Assembly: GCA_947650285.1 (NCBI GenBank)
Contig: CANTFL010000251.1
Location: 1-64,000, forward strand
Reading direction: 5' to 3'
Length of the DNA stretch: 64,000 bases
Source: Hyaloperonospora brassicae
Lineage: Eukaryota; Oomycota; Peronosporomycetes; Peronosporales; Peronosporaceae
Position 1 is the first letter of the stretch. The number at the start of each line of letters is the position of its first letter. Position numbers and translations under genes: made by a program. A model generated the notes under the pieces. The model did no database searches. It was given only the letters and a program-made list of their open reading frames with translations, and was not told the origin of the DNA. Shown in pieces: positions 11,224-21,494 of the stretch.

Positions 11224-11297
11224 TGTAACAGGTCACTGGGGGCTACGCATTGAAAACAGTGCGTAGCAAGCAGGCTCACCCCGTTCCAAAGGACGCA
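11224..11297 (-). repeat. miniature LTR-like hairpin element
   Basis: Read on the minus strand it starts TGGAACGGGGTGAGCC and ends CCTGTTACA. These are close to the start (TGTCAAGGGGTGAGCC) and end (CCCCGTTACA) of the Gypsy LTR at 30204-30641. Between them is an 8-bp stem, GCTACGCA/TGCGTAGC. At 74 bp it is either a massively deleted solo LTR or a small mobile derivative. Confidence 0.35.
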
Positions 11298-11800
11298 TAG
11301 CCAAATTTGTTGCAAGGTCTTTAGCTTTGTGCATCATAAAACCTAGTCAGGGTAAGTAGGAGCGAAGCGCCCTACTACTTTTGCAATATAAAGGGGCCCT
11401 CAGGCTGCTTCGAAAAAGGTTGCTTCCAGCACAAATTAACGGTGTGTTATAGCCTCTCTCGATAATGTGGTCCTCACCACTTTCTAATTCTTGAAAACGA
11501 AAGGCATACCACGTTGTGCCGCAGTCGAACCCACGGCGTCGGACTACTTATTTCGACGCCAGCTGCACGATAATGGTCTACTTAATTTCGACAAGCGCGA
11601 GGTCTCTTCAGCACAGACGAATATACGCCCTGCTTAGGAGATTTCCGTTTCATCGTAGAAGCGAGTAGCGGGAATCCACTATGCGTTGTATGATGCATAT
11701 CACAAGGCGATTTCATCGTGTTAAACCCGGATGACTGATTTGACGACATTATTCGATTTCATAACTCAGGAGTTACGGGCCATGAAACAGCTGGCATCAT
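11298..11800. other. intergenic, left flank of the Copia insertion
   Basis: No gene recognised. An inverted repeat GTAGGAGCGAAGCGCCCTAC lies near 11355. The last bases are CTACC (11801-11805), the target-site duplicate of the Copia element. Confidence 0.5.
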
Positions 11801-11805
11801 CTACC

Positions 11806-12019
11806 TGTTGAAACGCAGCAACTTTTGGAGAGAGATGCGACTGATGGCAAGAGGCGAGCGACTGAAGTCAAGAGGCGAGCGACTGATGGCAAGAGGCGAC
11901 TGATGGAAAGAGCACAAGAGAGTTCTAGGTAACGTACGGATCCAAGTTTGCATTGTAAGTCGTCTAATATATTTTTCAGTTCTACATCTACCATTTCGTG
12001 AGCACATGGACAAACAACA
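11806..12019 (+). repeat. 5' LTR of outer Copia element, 214 bp
   Basis: Contains a 21-bp tandem repeat (GCGACTGATGGCAAGAGGCGA-like) in one unit fewer than the 3' LTR. The gag start codon (12006) lies inside it, 14 bp from its end. Confidence 0.93.
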
Positions 12020-12031
12020 GGTTATTAGCCC
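12020..12031 (+). other. primer-binding site, half-tRNA(iMet) type
   Basis: GGTTATTAGCCC directly abuts the 5' LTR. It is complementary, with one mismatch, to the anticodon stem-loop of initiator methionine tRNA (GGGCTCATAACC). It does not match the tRNA 3' end. Priming from a half-tRNA at this place is established for Drosophila copia and Ty5. Confidence 0.6.
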
Positions 12032-12299
12032 AAAGGACCCACAGGCCACTCACGCTGCCAACGCCGCTACCAATGCTGCAGACCCGACCATAACCCGAGT
12101 CAGCGCAGGAGCGAGTGACGACGCGGTGTCATCTTGAAAGAGTGAGAGTGGGGCCTCTGAACATAAGAGCGACCTGATGGACAGATTGGAAGGACTCGTA
12201 GAAAGCTTGATACGCGATCTGGCGCGGGAACGAAAAGATCGGACCAAGCATCCTATCGCCGCGTCCAACGTCCACATGGCAAGCGCAGGAAGCGTATTC

Positions 12300-12644
12300 T
12301 GTTGTGTTGAGAACCCGCTCCCGCCCTTAACGTAGTTTTTGGAACTGAACGTTCATTATCTTTATATGAAACTACTACCTTCCCACTACATGTATATGGT
12401 GTCGTCTCCTAGAGTACTAACTGCAGCAACCTCCCTCTGGGACTTCACAGTATGTTTACATCAACACCTCCTTCACATACAGGGACTTCACTGTGTGTTT
12501 ACATCAACACCTTCTTCCCATACTAGGACTTCACTCTCTGCCGAAGTCATCCATCGAATCCTTCTGTAGTACGCGAAGGGTACTCACCCTTCAACTCAAA
12601 CGTCGGGAAAGTCTTCGTACCACACTGATATGCTTTTCACAACA
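12300..12644 (-). repeat. 3' LTR of nested Copia element
   Basis: On the minus strand it starts TGTTGTGAAAAG and ends CTCAACACAACA. It is 345 bp, the same length as its partner. Confidence 0.93.
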
Positions 12645-12659
12645 CGCCCCCCCTCGAGG

Positions 12660-13505
12660 CTAGCCTCGCACACCGATCGAGTAGGATAGACGCGCAAGTC
12701 GGCGTTTGTCGAGTGCCTTTGTAAATGCATCTGCTGGATTCGACTCACCGGGCACCTTTTCAAACAATACCGTTTTCAGCTTGACTTGCTCTCGGACGAA
12801 ATGCCACCGCAATTCGATGTGTCTTGTGCGCTTTGAGTAGGTTGAGTTCACGGCCAATACGTAAGCACTTTAACAATCGATTCCAATTCTGACCTCCATG
12901 TTTATTGTCGGTAAGACCTCACTGATCACATTTCGCTCGCTGACTGCTTCCATAAATGCTTCACAGGCGGCAACATATTCGGCTTCAGCTGTGGAAAGTG
13001 CTACGATAGGCTGTTTCTTGCTTGACCAAGCAATTGCACCTCCTGCCAGCGTAAAAACAAATCCACCAGTACTCTTTCGGTCTTCAGTATCCGAGGCCCA
13101 ATCGCTGTCGCAATACCCTTGGATGTTGATCTGCGGTGGATCGATGTGAGCGTCACGCTTGTATTCGATACCATGATCAACTGTACCAGCTAAATACCGA
13201 AGCACGCGCTTGAGACAACCAACATGTTGCTTTGATGGCTGAGCAACAAATCGGCTTAACTGACCCACAGTATACGCAAGATCAGGTCGGGTGCATGTCG
13301 CAAGGTACATCAGCATACCCAAGGCCCCGCGATAATCAAAACTTTTGTCCATTTCTGTCTTGTCATCCATTGTTGCCGCTAATAGCTTTTGTCGGGTCTC
13401 GAGCGGATTGCCAACTGCGTGTGCATTGTTAAACCCAAACTTGTCCAATATCTTCCTAGCATATATGCCTTGCGAGATCTTAATCTTGCTGTTATCATCC
13501 TTCAC
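12660..13505 (-). pseudogene. pol: C-terminal RT and RNase H fragment of the nested Copia element
   Basis: Reads in minus orientation from the RT thumb region (KISQGIYARKILDKFGF) into the Copia RNase H: TRPDLAYTVGQLSRF, then GYCDSDWASDTEDRKSTGG, ALSTAEAEYVA, then a frame break, and ESNPADAFTKAL at the end. A TAA near 12868 and a following frame change interrupt the RNase H. The catalytic RT palm with its YVDD box is absent because of the internal deletion. Confidence 0.88.
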
Positions 13506-13654
13506 TTGAACGTCATCTTCATCATTTCGAAGTACGTGTGCCAGAACTTTCCATTCCAGTTCACTGGGATACCATCCTTGGTGTAGAGCTTCATATCCGT
13601 CGTATTGGAGCTCACGCCCGAAGCGTGCTCGCAGTGGATAGTACTTGGGCTCAT
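13506..13654 (-). pseudogene. gag: gag N-terminal remnant of the nested Copia element
   Basis: The ATG at 13654-13652 lies inside the primer-binding site. About 50 codons follow, ending VNWNGKFWHTYFEMMKMTFK, the usual start of the Copia gag domain. Then comes the junction with RT sequence at about 13505. More than 3 kb of gag-pol is missing at that point. Confidence 0.7.
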
Positions 13655-13659
13655 AACCC
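13647..13659 (-). other. primer-binding site of nested Copia, perfect half-tRNA(iMet) match
   Basis: On the minus strand it reads GGGTTATGAGCCC, directly next to the LTR end. The complement GGGCTCATAACCC is the anticodon stem-loop of plant- or yeast-type initiator tRNA-Met. Confidence 0.72.
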
Positions 13660-14004
13660 TGTTGTGTTGAGAACCCGCTTCCGCCCTTAACGTAGTTTTT
13701 GGAACTGAACGTTCATTATCTTTATATGAAACTACTACCTTCCTACTACATGTATATGGTGTCGTCTCCCAGAGTACTAACTGCAGCAACCTCCCTCTGG
13801 GACTTCACAGTATGTTTACATCAACACCTCCTTCCCATACAGGGACTTCACTGTGTGTTTACATCAACACCTTCTTCCCATACTAGGACTTCACTCTCTG
13901 CCGAAGTCATCCATCGAATCCTTCTGTAGTACGCGAAGGGTACTCACCCTTCAACTCAACCGTCGGGAAAGTCTTCTTACCACACTGATATACTTTTCAC
14001 AACA
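13660..14004 (-). repeat. 5' LTR of nested Copia element
   Basis: 345 bp and collinear with 12300-12644, with seven single-base differences by eye. Confidence 0.93.
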
Positions 14005-14906
14005 TATTCAGCCAGTTCTTGGCGGCGAAGAATGGTAGAGCAAGAGCGGGCTTAGTTGAAGAAGCGATTGGGATTGCACCAGCAAACCCCGCACCACCAT
14101 TCATGACACCGCCGCAGCAGAAATGAGCCCCAAAGCAGTTCTTTCCACCAATGCAGGATCCGGCGGCTGGAAGAGAATTTCGACCACCACAAAACTATGG
14201 ATACAAGATCCCAAGCGTTAAGGACATGAATTTACCGATTGAACGTTTCACGGGCAAGGAAGAATACCCAGGGCTAGGATCTGGATTTAAGGACTGGGGT
14301 CTGCAGTTTCTAGATGAGCTCGTTGTGGCACAGCTTGTCAGTGGGGGTGATTGGCCAGAAGAATTCAAGCTGAGAACATTCAACCGGTACGTGGATGGCC
14401 AAGCCAGAAAATATTTCGACAAAATGAAGGCTGGTTGGGCGACAGAAGTGTGTACAGTGGAGCACTTGATGAACAAGATGCTTGAAGTGTACGAAAAAGA
14501 AATAACGGTTGACCAAGCAACGAGATTGATGCAAGCGAGAAAGACGAGCAACATGACGTGGATTGATCAGTATCAATACTTGATCGCGGTAGCGGGAGCA
14601 GCGAACTGCCCCGATCGGTTCGTTCTTTAGTATATCTGCGAGGGTGCGACACCGGAAACGAGACGTGCGATGTATACTCGTCTGGGTAGGCGTCGTGAAG
14701 ATCACTTAAGACAGGCTTGGGAGCTAGCGGACTTTGCGAGCACTTTGGAACAGTATGCGAATGTGGACAGTGGAGCGAAGAATCCTTCAAACGGCCGAGG
14801 GTACGGTCGTGGTGGAGTCAGGACCATAGCAAACGTGGTGCCGCCAAAGAATTGAAAGCGATGTTGCCAATGCAACGAGATTGGTCACATCAAGCGAGAC
14901 TGCAAG

Positions 14907-15254
14907 AAGAGCGCTGACACGTCGCACGCAGCGTTCGCATTAAGCGTAGCGAAAGGCAACGACACCTCTAAGTATACCTGGGTTCTGGACAGCGGTGCAA
15001 GCCGTCACCTGATAAAGGACCCAGAATTGTTTGTGGATGCAAAGGATTGTGACGACTCATGCGAGGTAGCCGACGGTCAGACGATCAAGGTCAGCAAGGT
15101 TGGCAGTGTAAACATGCTGGTGCACGTCGATGGTGAGCAACGATCAGTCACAGTCAGTAATGTGTACTATGCCGAATTTTTGGCGCACAACTTACTGTCA
15201 TACAGCGAGCTGGAAAAAAAGGGCGTGGTGCTGTCGTACACGGATGGACAGTGA
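14907..15254 (+). pseudogene. pol: Copia aspartic protease region
   Basis: The catalytic motif WVLDSGASRHL is encoded around 14979-15011. A beta-rich domain follows, with SNVYYAEFLAHNLLSYSEL near 15160-15215. A TGA at 15252 ends the frame before the GAG-pre-integrase region. The protease would cut the Gag-Pol polyprotein. Confidence 0.8.
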
Positions 15255-15418
15255 TATCTCAAGCGTACAAGTGATGGTGCGCACGTGTTCGAGGTCATAA
15301 AAGAAAACAATGTCCTAACAATAGACGTGGAGGCGCCTTCTACGTCCGCGGTTAGACGTGATGCGGTGTATGCAGTTATGCGTACAAACGACCAAGAGAC
15401 CAAGAATGATGGCAAGAT

Positions 15419-16420
15419 TTAGTGTACGTTATTTGAACTGGACAAGCGATTGGGACACCTCTCTTTCGATACCGTCGAGAAGATGGCCGACGCGTCTTCA
15501 TCACGAATCAGCCTAACCAACCGAATTCGCCCAAACTGCCTTACTTGTGCACAAGGGAAGCAAGGAAAGAACGGCCAGTCAAAGAAAGACACCGGCAATA
15601 ACTCTCCAATAGATCGCATCGGAGGGGTTATTTGCAGAGCTCTCAAGGGGCCAATGACGCCCATCGACAGAAACAAGAACCGATATATGGTAAATTTTAT
15701 CGATCACGCATCGAATTACTGTCGAGTTTTCGTGGCCAAGACCAAGGATCAGGCTGCAAAGATGTTTGAGCACTTTCTCGTTTACTTCGAGAGAATGTTC
15801 AATTGCAAGGTGCACGTATTACGCACTGATGGAGGAGGTATTACAAGTGTGTTGACTTGTTCTGCAAGTCTACGGGAGTGAGACGCCAAGTCAGTGAAGC
15901 CAATAATCAAGCTTCAAACGGGAAATCAGAGCGAATGCATCGCACAGTGCTCAACATGGCGAGGTGCATGATTTTTGCGAGTGGTCTACCCTTATATTTC
16001 TGGGGAGACGCGGTTCAATATGCCACGTATGTTCTCAATCGCAGTCCCAGCAGTGCAAACCCAAAGTGTATGTCGCCACTGGAGATGTTGACTGGAGAGA
16101 TCCCCAGTATATCTGACATCGTTGTATTTGGGAGCCCCTGCACCATTTACCGCAACCCTGGAAAGAGAGCATGGAAGCCTCGGGCTGATATCGGTATAAT
16201 TGTTGGTAAGCATGACGAAACGAAGGGTTACAAGGTCTACATACCGCGCGAGCGAGTGCTTGTGACGACACAACACGTCAAGAATGTTAAAACGCTGGAT
16301 GAAGATGGAAATCGTCACCTTCAGGAGCAACTTCGACGTGAGGACCCGACACTCGAGAATTTTATGCCGGAACACGAGAAAGTTGGCAAATGGAAGGGGC
16401 AGTTGACCTTTAACGCGTCT
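15419..16420 (+). pseudogene. pol: Copia integrase, with frameshift
   Basis: The GAG-pre-integrase/zinc region (RLGHLSFDTVEKMA ... CLTCAQGKQ) starts at about 15447. The catalytic core follows: INFIDHASNYCRVFV-like sequence, then LRTDGGG, and after a frameshift near 15840-15860 NGKSERMHRTVLNMARCM with the Glu of the D,D,E triad. The frame then runs on into RT without a stop. A TAG at 15419 separates it from the upstream region. Confidence 0.85.
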
Positions 16421-16599
16421 AATGACTGCAACACCGCTGATCGGAAAAAGCCGCAGAGCTGTGTGAAAGAAAAAAGGAAGCGCGGTAGTCGAGACAAGGG
16501 ATCCAAAGATAAGTCTTGTCGCGTGGACACTACTGTGGAAGACGCTGAGGAAGTTCAATTAGACAAGCCACCGGTCAGACGAATTACCACAAGACACAT

Positions 16600-18255
16600 G
16601 GGTACAAAGCATGTACCTGTTGCCATGATTGCCGTGACGACAGACCCTAAGAACTTCCGTGAAGCGATGCAGTCACCGCGCTCGGCTGATTGGCAGCAAG
16701 CAATGACGGACGAGATCGAGTCGCTCGAGGCAAACGGCACTTGGGAAGTCGTACTGAGACCTTATATGCAAAAGATGTTGCACTCGAAATGGGTATATAA
16801 AACCAAACGACATGCTGACGGTACGCTGGAGCGGTACAAGGCGAGGTTGGTGGCCTGCAAGAATGAGCAATCGCATGGCGTTGACTATACCTTGACATTT
16901 AGTGCAGTACTGAATATGACAACGGCCAAAGTTGTACTTGCACTTGCAAGGGTGTGGCGCGTTCCTTCGCGACACGGTGATGTCGCCCACGCATACGTGA
17001 AGGCGGAGAAGGAGGACGACCTGGAGATCTACCTGCATCTTCCTCAAGGAATTATTATGGATGGAAGTAAGGTCAAGGTAGCTGATCAAGGTGAAAGATG
17101 CCAAGTTGCTTTGCGATTGAAGAAAAGTCTTTATGGCCTAAAGCAGGCTGTAAGACTATGGGCTGAGCTCCTGCACAAGGCACACGTCGAGCTGGGCTGT
17201 GTGCAATCTTACACCGACAGTTGCCTGTACTTCTTCAGGAATCACTCTGGAACTACGATCGTCGGTGTGTATGTAGACGATCTTTTGGTGACTGGAACAA
17301 ATACGACATTTGTTGACCAGTTCTATCAAGACATACACGTGCTAGAAGTGAAAGACCTTCGGATAGTGACGAAGTTTCTTGGCATGGGAGTAACGTACGA
17401 CGACAAGAATGGGTATGCACGTGAGCAAAAACAGTGCATTCGAGAGCTACTTGCCATAACTGGACTTGATCTGGCAAACCCAACTCGAACCCCTACTGGA
17501 GAAGACCAAGACGGTGAAGGTGAAAGCGATTTACTACATGGAGGGAGCGGTGGACCAGCAAAGCAACCGACAATTGCCACGTTTCATTCGCTGATTGGAA
17601 GTCTACTTTGGATCGCTCGTTGTACAAGACCTGACATCGCATTTGCCGTAAAACGAGCTAGCCGACGCTCGCATGCACCGCGTGAGTGCGATTGGCGATG
17701 GGCTAAACGGATTGCTAAATATCTGAAAGGGACGATATTATTATCTTTTCGGATGAAGGACGATGAAGACAAAACCACGGATGGACGTGTGCAACTCGAA
17801 GGCTATAGTGACGCTGATTATGCGGCGGATCGTGAGGATCGCAAATCTGTCAGTGGTGGCGTGCTGTGTGTGAACAAGATGACCGTGGGTTGGGTCTGCA
17901 AAAAGCAAGCAAGCGTGGCTCTATCTACTATGGAAGCAGATTTTGTTGCAGGTTCGCTGGTTGTAAGCGAGTTCTTGGGAATGCGTGACCTCCTTGATGA
18001 AATGGAATCAAAGTGACAGCCCCAATGATGCTGCATGTCGACAATCAAGCGGCTATTAAACAAATTACTGGCGAGGATAGCTTGGGAAGAGCGAAACACA
18101 TCGACGTCCGACACAAGTTTGTTAAGGATTACAGCAAAAAGGGAGTGCTCAAGGTGGTCTACTGCGAGTCGAAGATGATGCGGGCTGACGTGCTCACCAA
18201 GACATTTTCTGCCCCGAGAGTACGTGAACTGCGTCAATTAATGTCTCTGATGTGA
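16600..18255 (+). pseudogene. pol: Copia reverse transcriptase and RNase H
   Basis: RT motifs appear in order: the VYKTKRHADGTLERYKARLV fingers region, SLYGLKQAVRLW, and the catalytic YVDDLLVTGTN at about 17270-17300. RNase H follows with GYSDADYAADREDRKSVSGG and ALSTMEADFVAG. A frame change at 18016 separates the last 80 codons, which carry LHVDNQAAIKQI, HIDVRHKFV and MRADVLTKTF, ending at 18255. The insert GGSGGPAKQP before RNase H is a flexible linker. Confidence 0.9.
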
Positions 18256-18264
18256 GGACATCCC

Positions 18265-18273
18265 GGGAAGGGG
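18265..18273 (+). other. polypurine tract of outer Copia
   Basis: GGGAAGGGG directly precedes the 3' LTR and primes plus-strand synthesis in this class of element. Confidence 0.7.
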
Positions 18274-18506
18274 TGTTGAAACGCAGCGACTTTTGGAGAG
18301 AGATGCGACTGATAACAAGAGGCGAGCGACTGATGGCAAGAGGCGAGCGACTGATGGCAAGAGGCGAGCGACTGATGGCAAGAGGCGACTGACGGAAAAA
18401 GCACAAAAGAGTTATAGGTATCGTACGGATTCAAGTTTGCATTGTAAGTTGTCTAATATATTTTCAGTTTTACATCTACCATTCGTGAGCACATGGACAA
18501 ACAACA
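18274..18506 (+). repeat. 3' LTR of outer Copia element, 233 bp
   Basis: Same ends as the 5' LTR. It carries one more 21-bp repeat unit and about 14 substitutions. It is followed by the CTACC target duplicate at 18507-18511. Confidence 0.93.
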
Positions 18507-19615
18507 CTACCCGTATAGTCGCCTGCCACCACCACCACTTAGTTTTTCTACTGTCAAATCGATGGTCATAATGCAACATCCACCATTGCGCGAATGTACT
18601 AGAAATGAGTGATACGCTCACTTGTGGATGGAAATTGCACAATTTTGAAAAAACACATTGCGGCGACCAGACACACACTATGGTGCGGTCTGCCGATCTG
18701 TGTATTTCACAAACGTTAAATTTCCGCTCGAGCATATAGAGATCACCAGGCTTGAGATATTTTTTTACTTAATGCTTTTATCAAGCATTCAACTAAAAAC
18801 AATTTATTAGATAGGGCAACAAACAATCATAACTATTTTAATGAGTTGATCATAGATAATCCAGCCGTTACTGGATAAACACGAATTGAAGATACGAATG
18901 GAAAATATTCGTCGACTATATTGGGGAAAATGTTGATGGAGACAGCGAGGTTTAAGCGTCATAATGGCTGACGAATCAACCGTAGGCGCTGAAAAGTTCT
19001 AGTTTAGAATCCAAAGCTAATACAATTTATAACTCAATGCCCAAGTCTGAATATTTACTGTGAAAAATGTGTAATAATAACGTACAGCGGGTCTGCGAGT
19101 TCAATGCAGAGGGCGAGTTAACCAGAAATTAATGTTAAAATTATATTTACTGATAAAATACGGGTTTGTGATATAATGTTGGTCGCGTAAAACCGTCTCA
19201 ATGAGGATGCGTTTATTATAAAAAATGTACTTGTGTTCGTAGTGGTAGTCGCTTCTGTTTTTGTTTCTTGTGGTAATTTAATCGATCATCAACGTGTACT
19301 AACTGTATCCATACCGTTTACGAGGCATTAGAATAAGGACACTATCAATATCGACCTAAACCTCAAACTAGACGTGTATTGTAAAGAAGCAGTTTTCACT
19401 GTTTCCTGGACATCTAAATGCAATCGAAAAATACTTCACCAATCTACAAGCAGCCTGCCTTGAATTGTAAACAGATATTGTATATAATGACTGACCTGCC
19501 GGACGAATAAATGTGCCAGATGAATGGCGGATACCGCACGTATTAAACATATGTAATATCATCGTTACCATCTCGTGCGCCGATATTGAGTAAGGGCATA
19601 CTAATAAATGTCGTC

Positions 19616-19720
19616 AGAGAGTAACGTCTTTTTGGTCAAGGATCTGGCTGATGGCTTCTATAAGATACATATGCGTGAGCGGGGGATCCATTGCACGGCA
19701 GTGAGACTTCCCATGTTCTG
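19616..19720 (+). pseudogene. old Gypsy reverse transcriptase relic
   Basis: The plus strand encodes VFLVKDLADGFYKIHMRERG followed by IHCTAVRLP. This aligns with the RT palm of the Gypsy elements in this window (MDLMDGFYQILMRERDIPFTAVSTP). Flanking sequence is too decayed to follow. It comes from a related but much older insertion. Confidence 0.6.
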
Positions 19721-20005
19721 ACCTAGCAGTAAATATAATGCCGAAAGTGCTAAACCTTGCCCCAAAAACAATCAAAACATGCGTATCGCGTCTGTTAAAT
19801 TCTGAACGATTTCCGCTGAGTAGTTGCGGCAGCGTATTCATCCACATCCAGCAAAGACGTATATGTTGGAAATTAAGGCATGTAGACTGTATATTCGACT
19901 GACTCTCACAATATTGACAATGTTGAGTTAGAAGTCAATTTAAGTGACCATATACACGAAACTGCTGATTTCCTATCTTTGGAGCATTGTTAATACACGG
20001 CGTAA

Positions 20006-20064
20006 GCACTAATTCAATAAGAGCATGGCACTAATTGCATGGCACTAATTCAAAAAGAGCATGG
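20006..20064. repeat. 23-bp direct repeat
   Basis: GCACTAATTCAATAAGAGCATGG (20006-20028) recurs with one change at 20042-20064, with a further GGCACTAATT in between. Confidence 0.7.
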
Positions 20065-20764
20065 ATACCACAGACCTGAAAACGCGTTATAGAGAACATG
20101 CATAAATTTGTGGAGTAAGCGGCGTATTTGCATGATTATAAATTCAACTGCGACAATCGTCTTCACATCTTTTGCGCTTGCAATATAAGAATGCACATAG
20201 CTCATATAGTACTAATTAATAGCGCTCGCTTAAGCACATCAATTACATCTTCAATTGATAAAGATTATCGGGTTTTAAACTCAGACCGACCATTACGTGC
20301 GATCTGGAAGGCTGAATATTGTGCAATTGACAGCGCGATCATGCGACATAATCGGTCGTCGCAGATTAAGGCGCTGACATCAATTGGGTTGGCTGTGATA
20401 CTCTAAGTGAACCTACAGATTTACCATCAAATTCGTTTTTTACAGAGTATTTACTGGAAACAATTATGGGTCTATACTCTAAGATACTGTTTCTCTAATA
20501 TCTACTTAACGCACTTGCAATTAGTCAAGAACTTATAACGTCCCTTCTCATGCAAAGGATGAGAGTATGCATATCATATTCGCGGAACAACCTTTTTGCG
20601 CAATACAGCCCAAAACGACGTTTTGGCGTCGCTAGGGAAATTTCGCGTTGGTCGTAGAAATGAACGTTGGGATACCTATTGGTAAACAAAGAGGTCAAGT
20701 GTGGTATAGTAGTTAGTCAGATCTGTGGTAATACATTCTCAACGTAACAACACAACATTTGCCG

Positions 20765-20821
20765 AGCTAGTTGGCGCAGTTGGGCTAGTACGTCGGGTCA
20801 ACCCCCCTCGCGGTTCGCTCC
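20765..20821 (+). other. tRNA-like pol III promoter boxes (possible SINE head)
   Basis: TGGCGCAGTTGG (20772-20783) fits the eukaryotic A-box consensus exactly. CGGTTCGCTCC (20811-20821) resembles a B box about 40 bp downstream. The sequence between and around them does not fold into a standard tRNA, which points to a tRNA-derived SINE or pseudo-tRNA. Confidence 0.35.
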
Positions 20822-21033
20822 TTTAGATTCATTCGTGGCTCTCGCCTAGCTAAATACCTTCGATCTCTCACACTCCTTTATAGAAGTCTGCCTGACCTCA
20901 TCAGTTCCCGTTCCTCGAATCCTGTGAACTCGTAACAATGGGTAGACGTCGGCGTTTTCACGCTTTTACAGGCCACCGGGCGCAGTATACGCCCAAATGG
21001 AAATCTTGCGGTGTCCTTAGTTCGAGACCCACC

Positions 21034-21201
21034 GGCTCGTCTCTCGACGAGTCTTTGTACAGTTCCGTCTACTATGTAACAGGCTCGCAGTTCGACGAGT
21101 CTTGAAACGGTGTTGTCTACTGGGTAACCGGCTCCCCGTTCAAAGAGTTTTGAAACGGTACCGTTTATTGGGTAATCAGCTCGCCGTGCGACAAGACTTG
21201 T
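21034..21201. repeat. 48-bp tandem repeat, three and a half copies
   Basis: Copies begin at 21034, 21082, 21130 and 21178, exactly 48 bp apart. They share GGCTCG..GTTCGACGAGTCTTG, GTCTAC and GGGTAA. Divergence between copies is about 25% by eye. Confidence 0.8.
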
Positions 21202-21494
21202 CTATCGATGAAAGCGAGTAATACCCACTCCGGGCCGAATTAACTATTGTCTCTTCCTCAAATCGAGACCTATACAAGCTATTCTCCTAGAGACTTGACA
21301 TCAGGCATGACTCAGCCCACACAGGGACTTACCTCAATTTTGTACACATGCCTTCGACATGATAAATTATGCATGTATTGATTATCTCCTGTCTCTTCCT
21401 GATTGCAAAAGTACTCTTGAGTGATTCTCATTCATCCCCCAGTCGTCCAATGCTAATACCCAATGGAAGGACGCTTCGTCATCTTGTTCTCTCA

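Larger units (their letters stand above)
12300..14004 (-). mobile_element. nested Copia element, internally deleted, inserted into the outer gag
   Basis: Two 345-bp LTRs (12300-12644 and 13660-14004) are flanked by the perfect 5-bp duplication TATTC (12295-12299 and 14005-14009). The element reads on the minus strand. Only about 1 kb of internal sequence remains: the start of gag joined directly to the C-terminal part of RT plus RNase H. The LTRs differ at seven positions by eye (98% identical), so it is younger than its host element, as nesting requires. A pyrimidine run (12645-12656 on the plus strand) is its polypurine tract. Confidence 0.93.
12006..14903 (+). pseudogene. gag: Copia gag, broken and split by the nested insertion
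   Basis: The frame opens at ATG 12006 inside the LTR and runs through the primer-binding site. It meets a TGA at 12135, continues in frame to 12299, and resumes in the same frame at 14010 after the nested element and its duplicated TATTC. A second TGA is at 14124. The capsid region (UBN2-like, about 14220-14630) then runs to a TAG at 14628. The nucleocapsid zinc knuckle CQCNEIGHIKRDC is at 14865-14903 in a shifted frame. The protein would package the element RNA; with these lesions it cannot be made intact. Confidence 0.85.
11806..18506 (+). mobile_element. Ty1/Copia LTR retrotransposon, interrupted by a nested element
   Basis: Both LTRs begin TGTTGAAACG and end AAACAACA. The element is flanked by the perfect 5-bp duplication CTACC (11801-11805 and 18507-18511). 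A purine tract GGGAAGGGG (18265-18273) precedes the 3' LTR. The internal order is gag with a zinc knuckle, protease, integrase, reverse transcriptase and RNase H, which is the Copia order. Several stops and frameshifts mean it is no longer autonomous. By eye the two LTRs differ at about 14 positions plus one 21-bp repeat unit (about 93% identical). The first internal kilobase is split by a second Copia element (12300-14004). Confidence 0.95.

Noticed and set aside
11958..11989. GTAAGT...TTTTCAG intron-like sequence inside the outer Copia LTR
   Set aside because: Only about 28 bp between donor and acceptor, too short to splice.
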